Source: Pelargonium cotyledonis
Lineage: Eukaryota > Streptophyta > Magnoliopsida > Geraniales > Geraniaceae
Assembly: GCA_036897625.1 (NCBI GenBank)
Contig: JAYMTA010000323.1
Location: forward strand, 1 to 31,458
Direction: 5' to 3'
Length of the DNA: 31,458 bases
The notes below the pieces were generated by a model. It ran no database searches and was not told where the DNA came from. It saw nothing but the letters and a program-made list of their open reading frames with translations. The stretch's first letter is position 1, and every line of letters starts with the position of its first letter. The translations under genes and the position numbers were made by a program. Shown in pieces: positions 31,123 to 31,458 of this stretch.

Positions 31123-31458
31123 TCCTCCTTAAGTCTGTGTATATACATCGATGCACCAAGCTTGATACATGTTTTTGGATTATGAAGGATGGTTGATGAG
31201 TTTTAGGTTGAATGTTTTAGTTGAAGGTATAAGATATTGAGTAGGTAAGAGAGAAATTTAGTAGTTGGGACAAGGACCAATGTTTTTGGAATGTGTTCTT
31301 AGTTTTTCTCATTGCCTCAAATGGTTACAAGAACACATATCTATAGTTGTCAAGAGATAATTCTATAGATTACATGGCTTCTTCAAGAAGCCATAATTTT
31401 CTAGAGAACTCCATATATTTCTTTATTGTATTTCTAGAAAATTCCCCAAAACACCTTA

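Noticed and set aside
1..31458. CRISPR array, bacterial operon or integron
   Set aside because: Plant-type introns, TATA promoters and retroelements throughout; the short direct repeats are two- or three-copy duplications without spacers.

Overview
The window looks like nuclear DNA from a flowering plant, most likely a eudicot. It is AT-rich, has short intron-poor genes separated by kilobases of non-coding DNA, and carries plant-type Copia pol fragments, tRNA-Met-primed short LTR elements and a tRNA-derived SINE. All identifications come from reading the sequence by eye; no search was run.

Left third (1-12.5 kb): two small plus-strand genes. One (1561-1950) encodes a 129-residue TPR-like protein, probably with a spliced leader. 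The other (6643-6903) encodes an 86-residue plant protein of unknown function behind a TATA box and a G-box. Around them lie short LTR-element pieces (4.26-4.99 kb), a MITE-like element (10.23-10.71 kb), a possible relic of a type I MADS-box gene (about 10.9-11.04 kb) and a non-LTR retrotransposon tail (11.7 kb).

Right two thirds: three minus-strand loci form a dispersed tandem family of type I M-gamma (AGL80-like) MADS genes, at 13585-14274, 21508-22188 and 28058-28537. The first two are single-exon genes with a full MADS domain and a coiled-coil tail. The third keeps the promoter-proximal leader, the first few codons, the coiled coil and part of the C-terminal tail, but the MADS domain is missing in frame. 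This MADS-less paralogue is the most interesting object here. In other plants M-gamma proteins act with M-alpha partners in the central cell and endosperm; a DNA-binding-less version could be a competitor or a decaying copy, and sequence alone cannot decide.

Between the MADS loci lies a dense graveyard of insertions. A mosaic at 15.6-20.3 kb combines mitochondrial-looking DNA with broken Copia pol fragments in both orientations. A complete TRIM (short LTR element) sits at 20452-20945 with primer site, polypurine tract and near-perfect target duplication. A SINE at 24244-24398 has a perfect 14-bp target duplication. A minus-strand Copia fragment (24.5-26.65 kb) is split by an 873-bp composite LTR element flanked by a perfect 5-bp duplication. 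The composite contains an LTR of the 20.45-kb TRIM family, and the same LTR-to-LTR junction recurs at 4.3 kb, suggesting that hybrid TRIMs have moved as units. The right end (28.7-31.46 kb) has no recognisable gene, only AT-rich DNA, a foldback and a candidate LTR edge.
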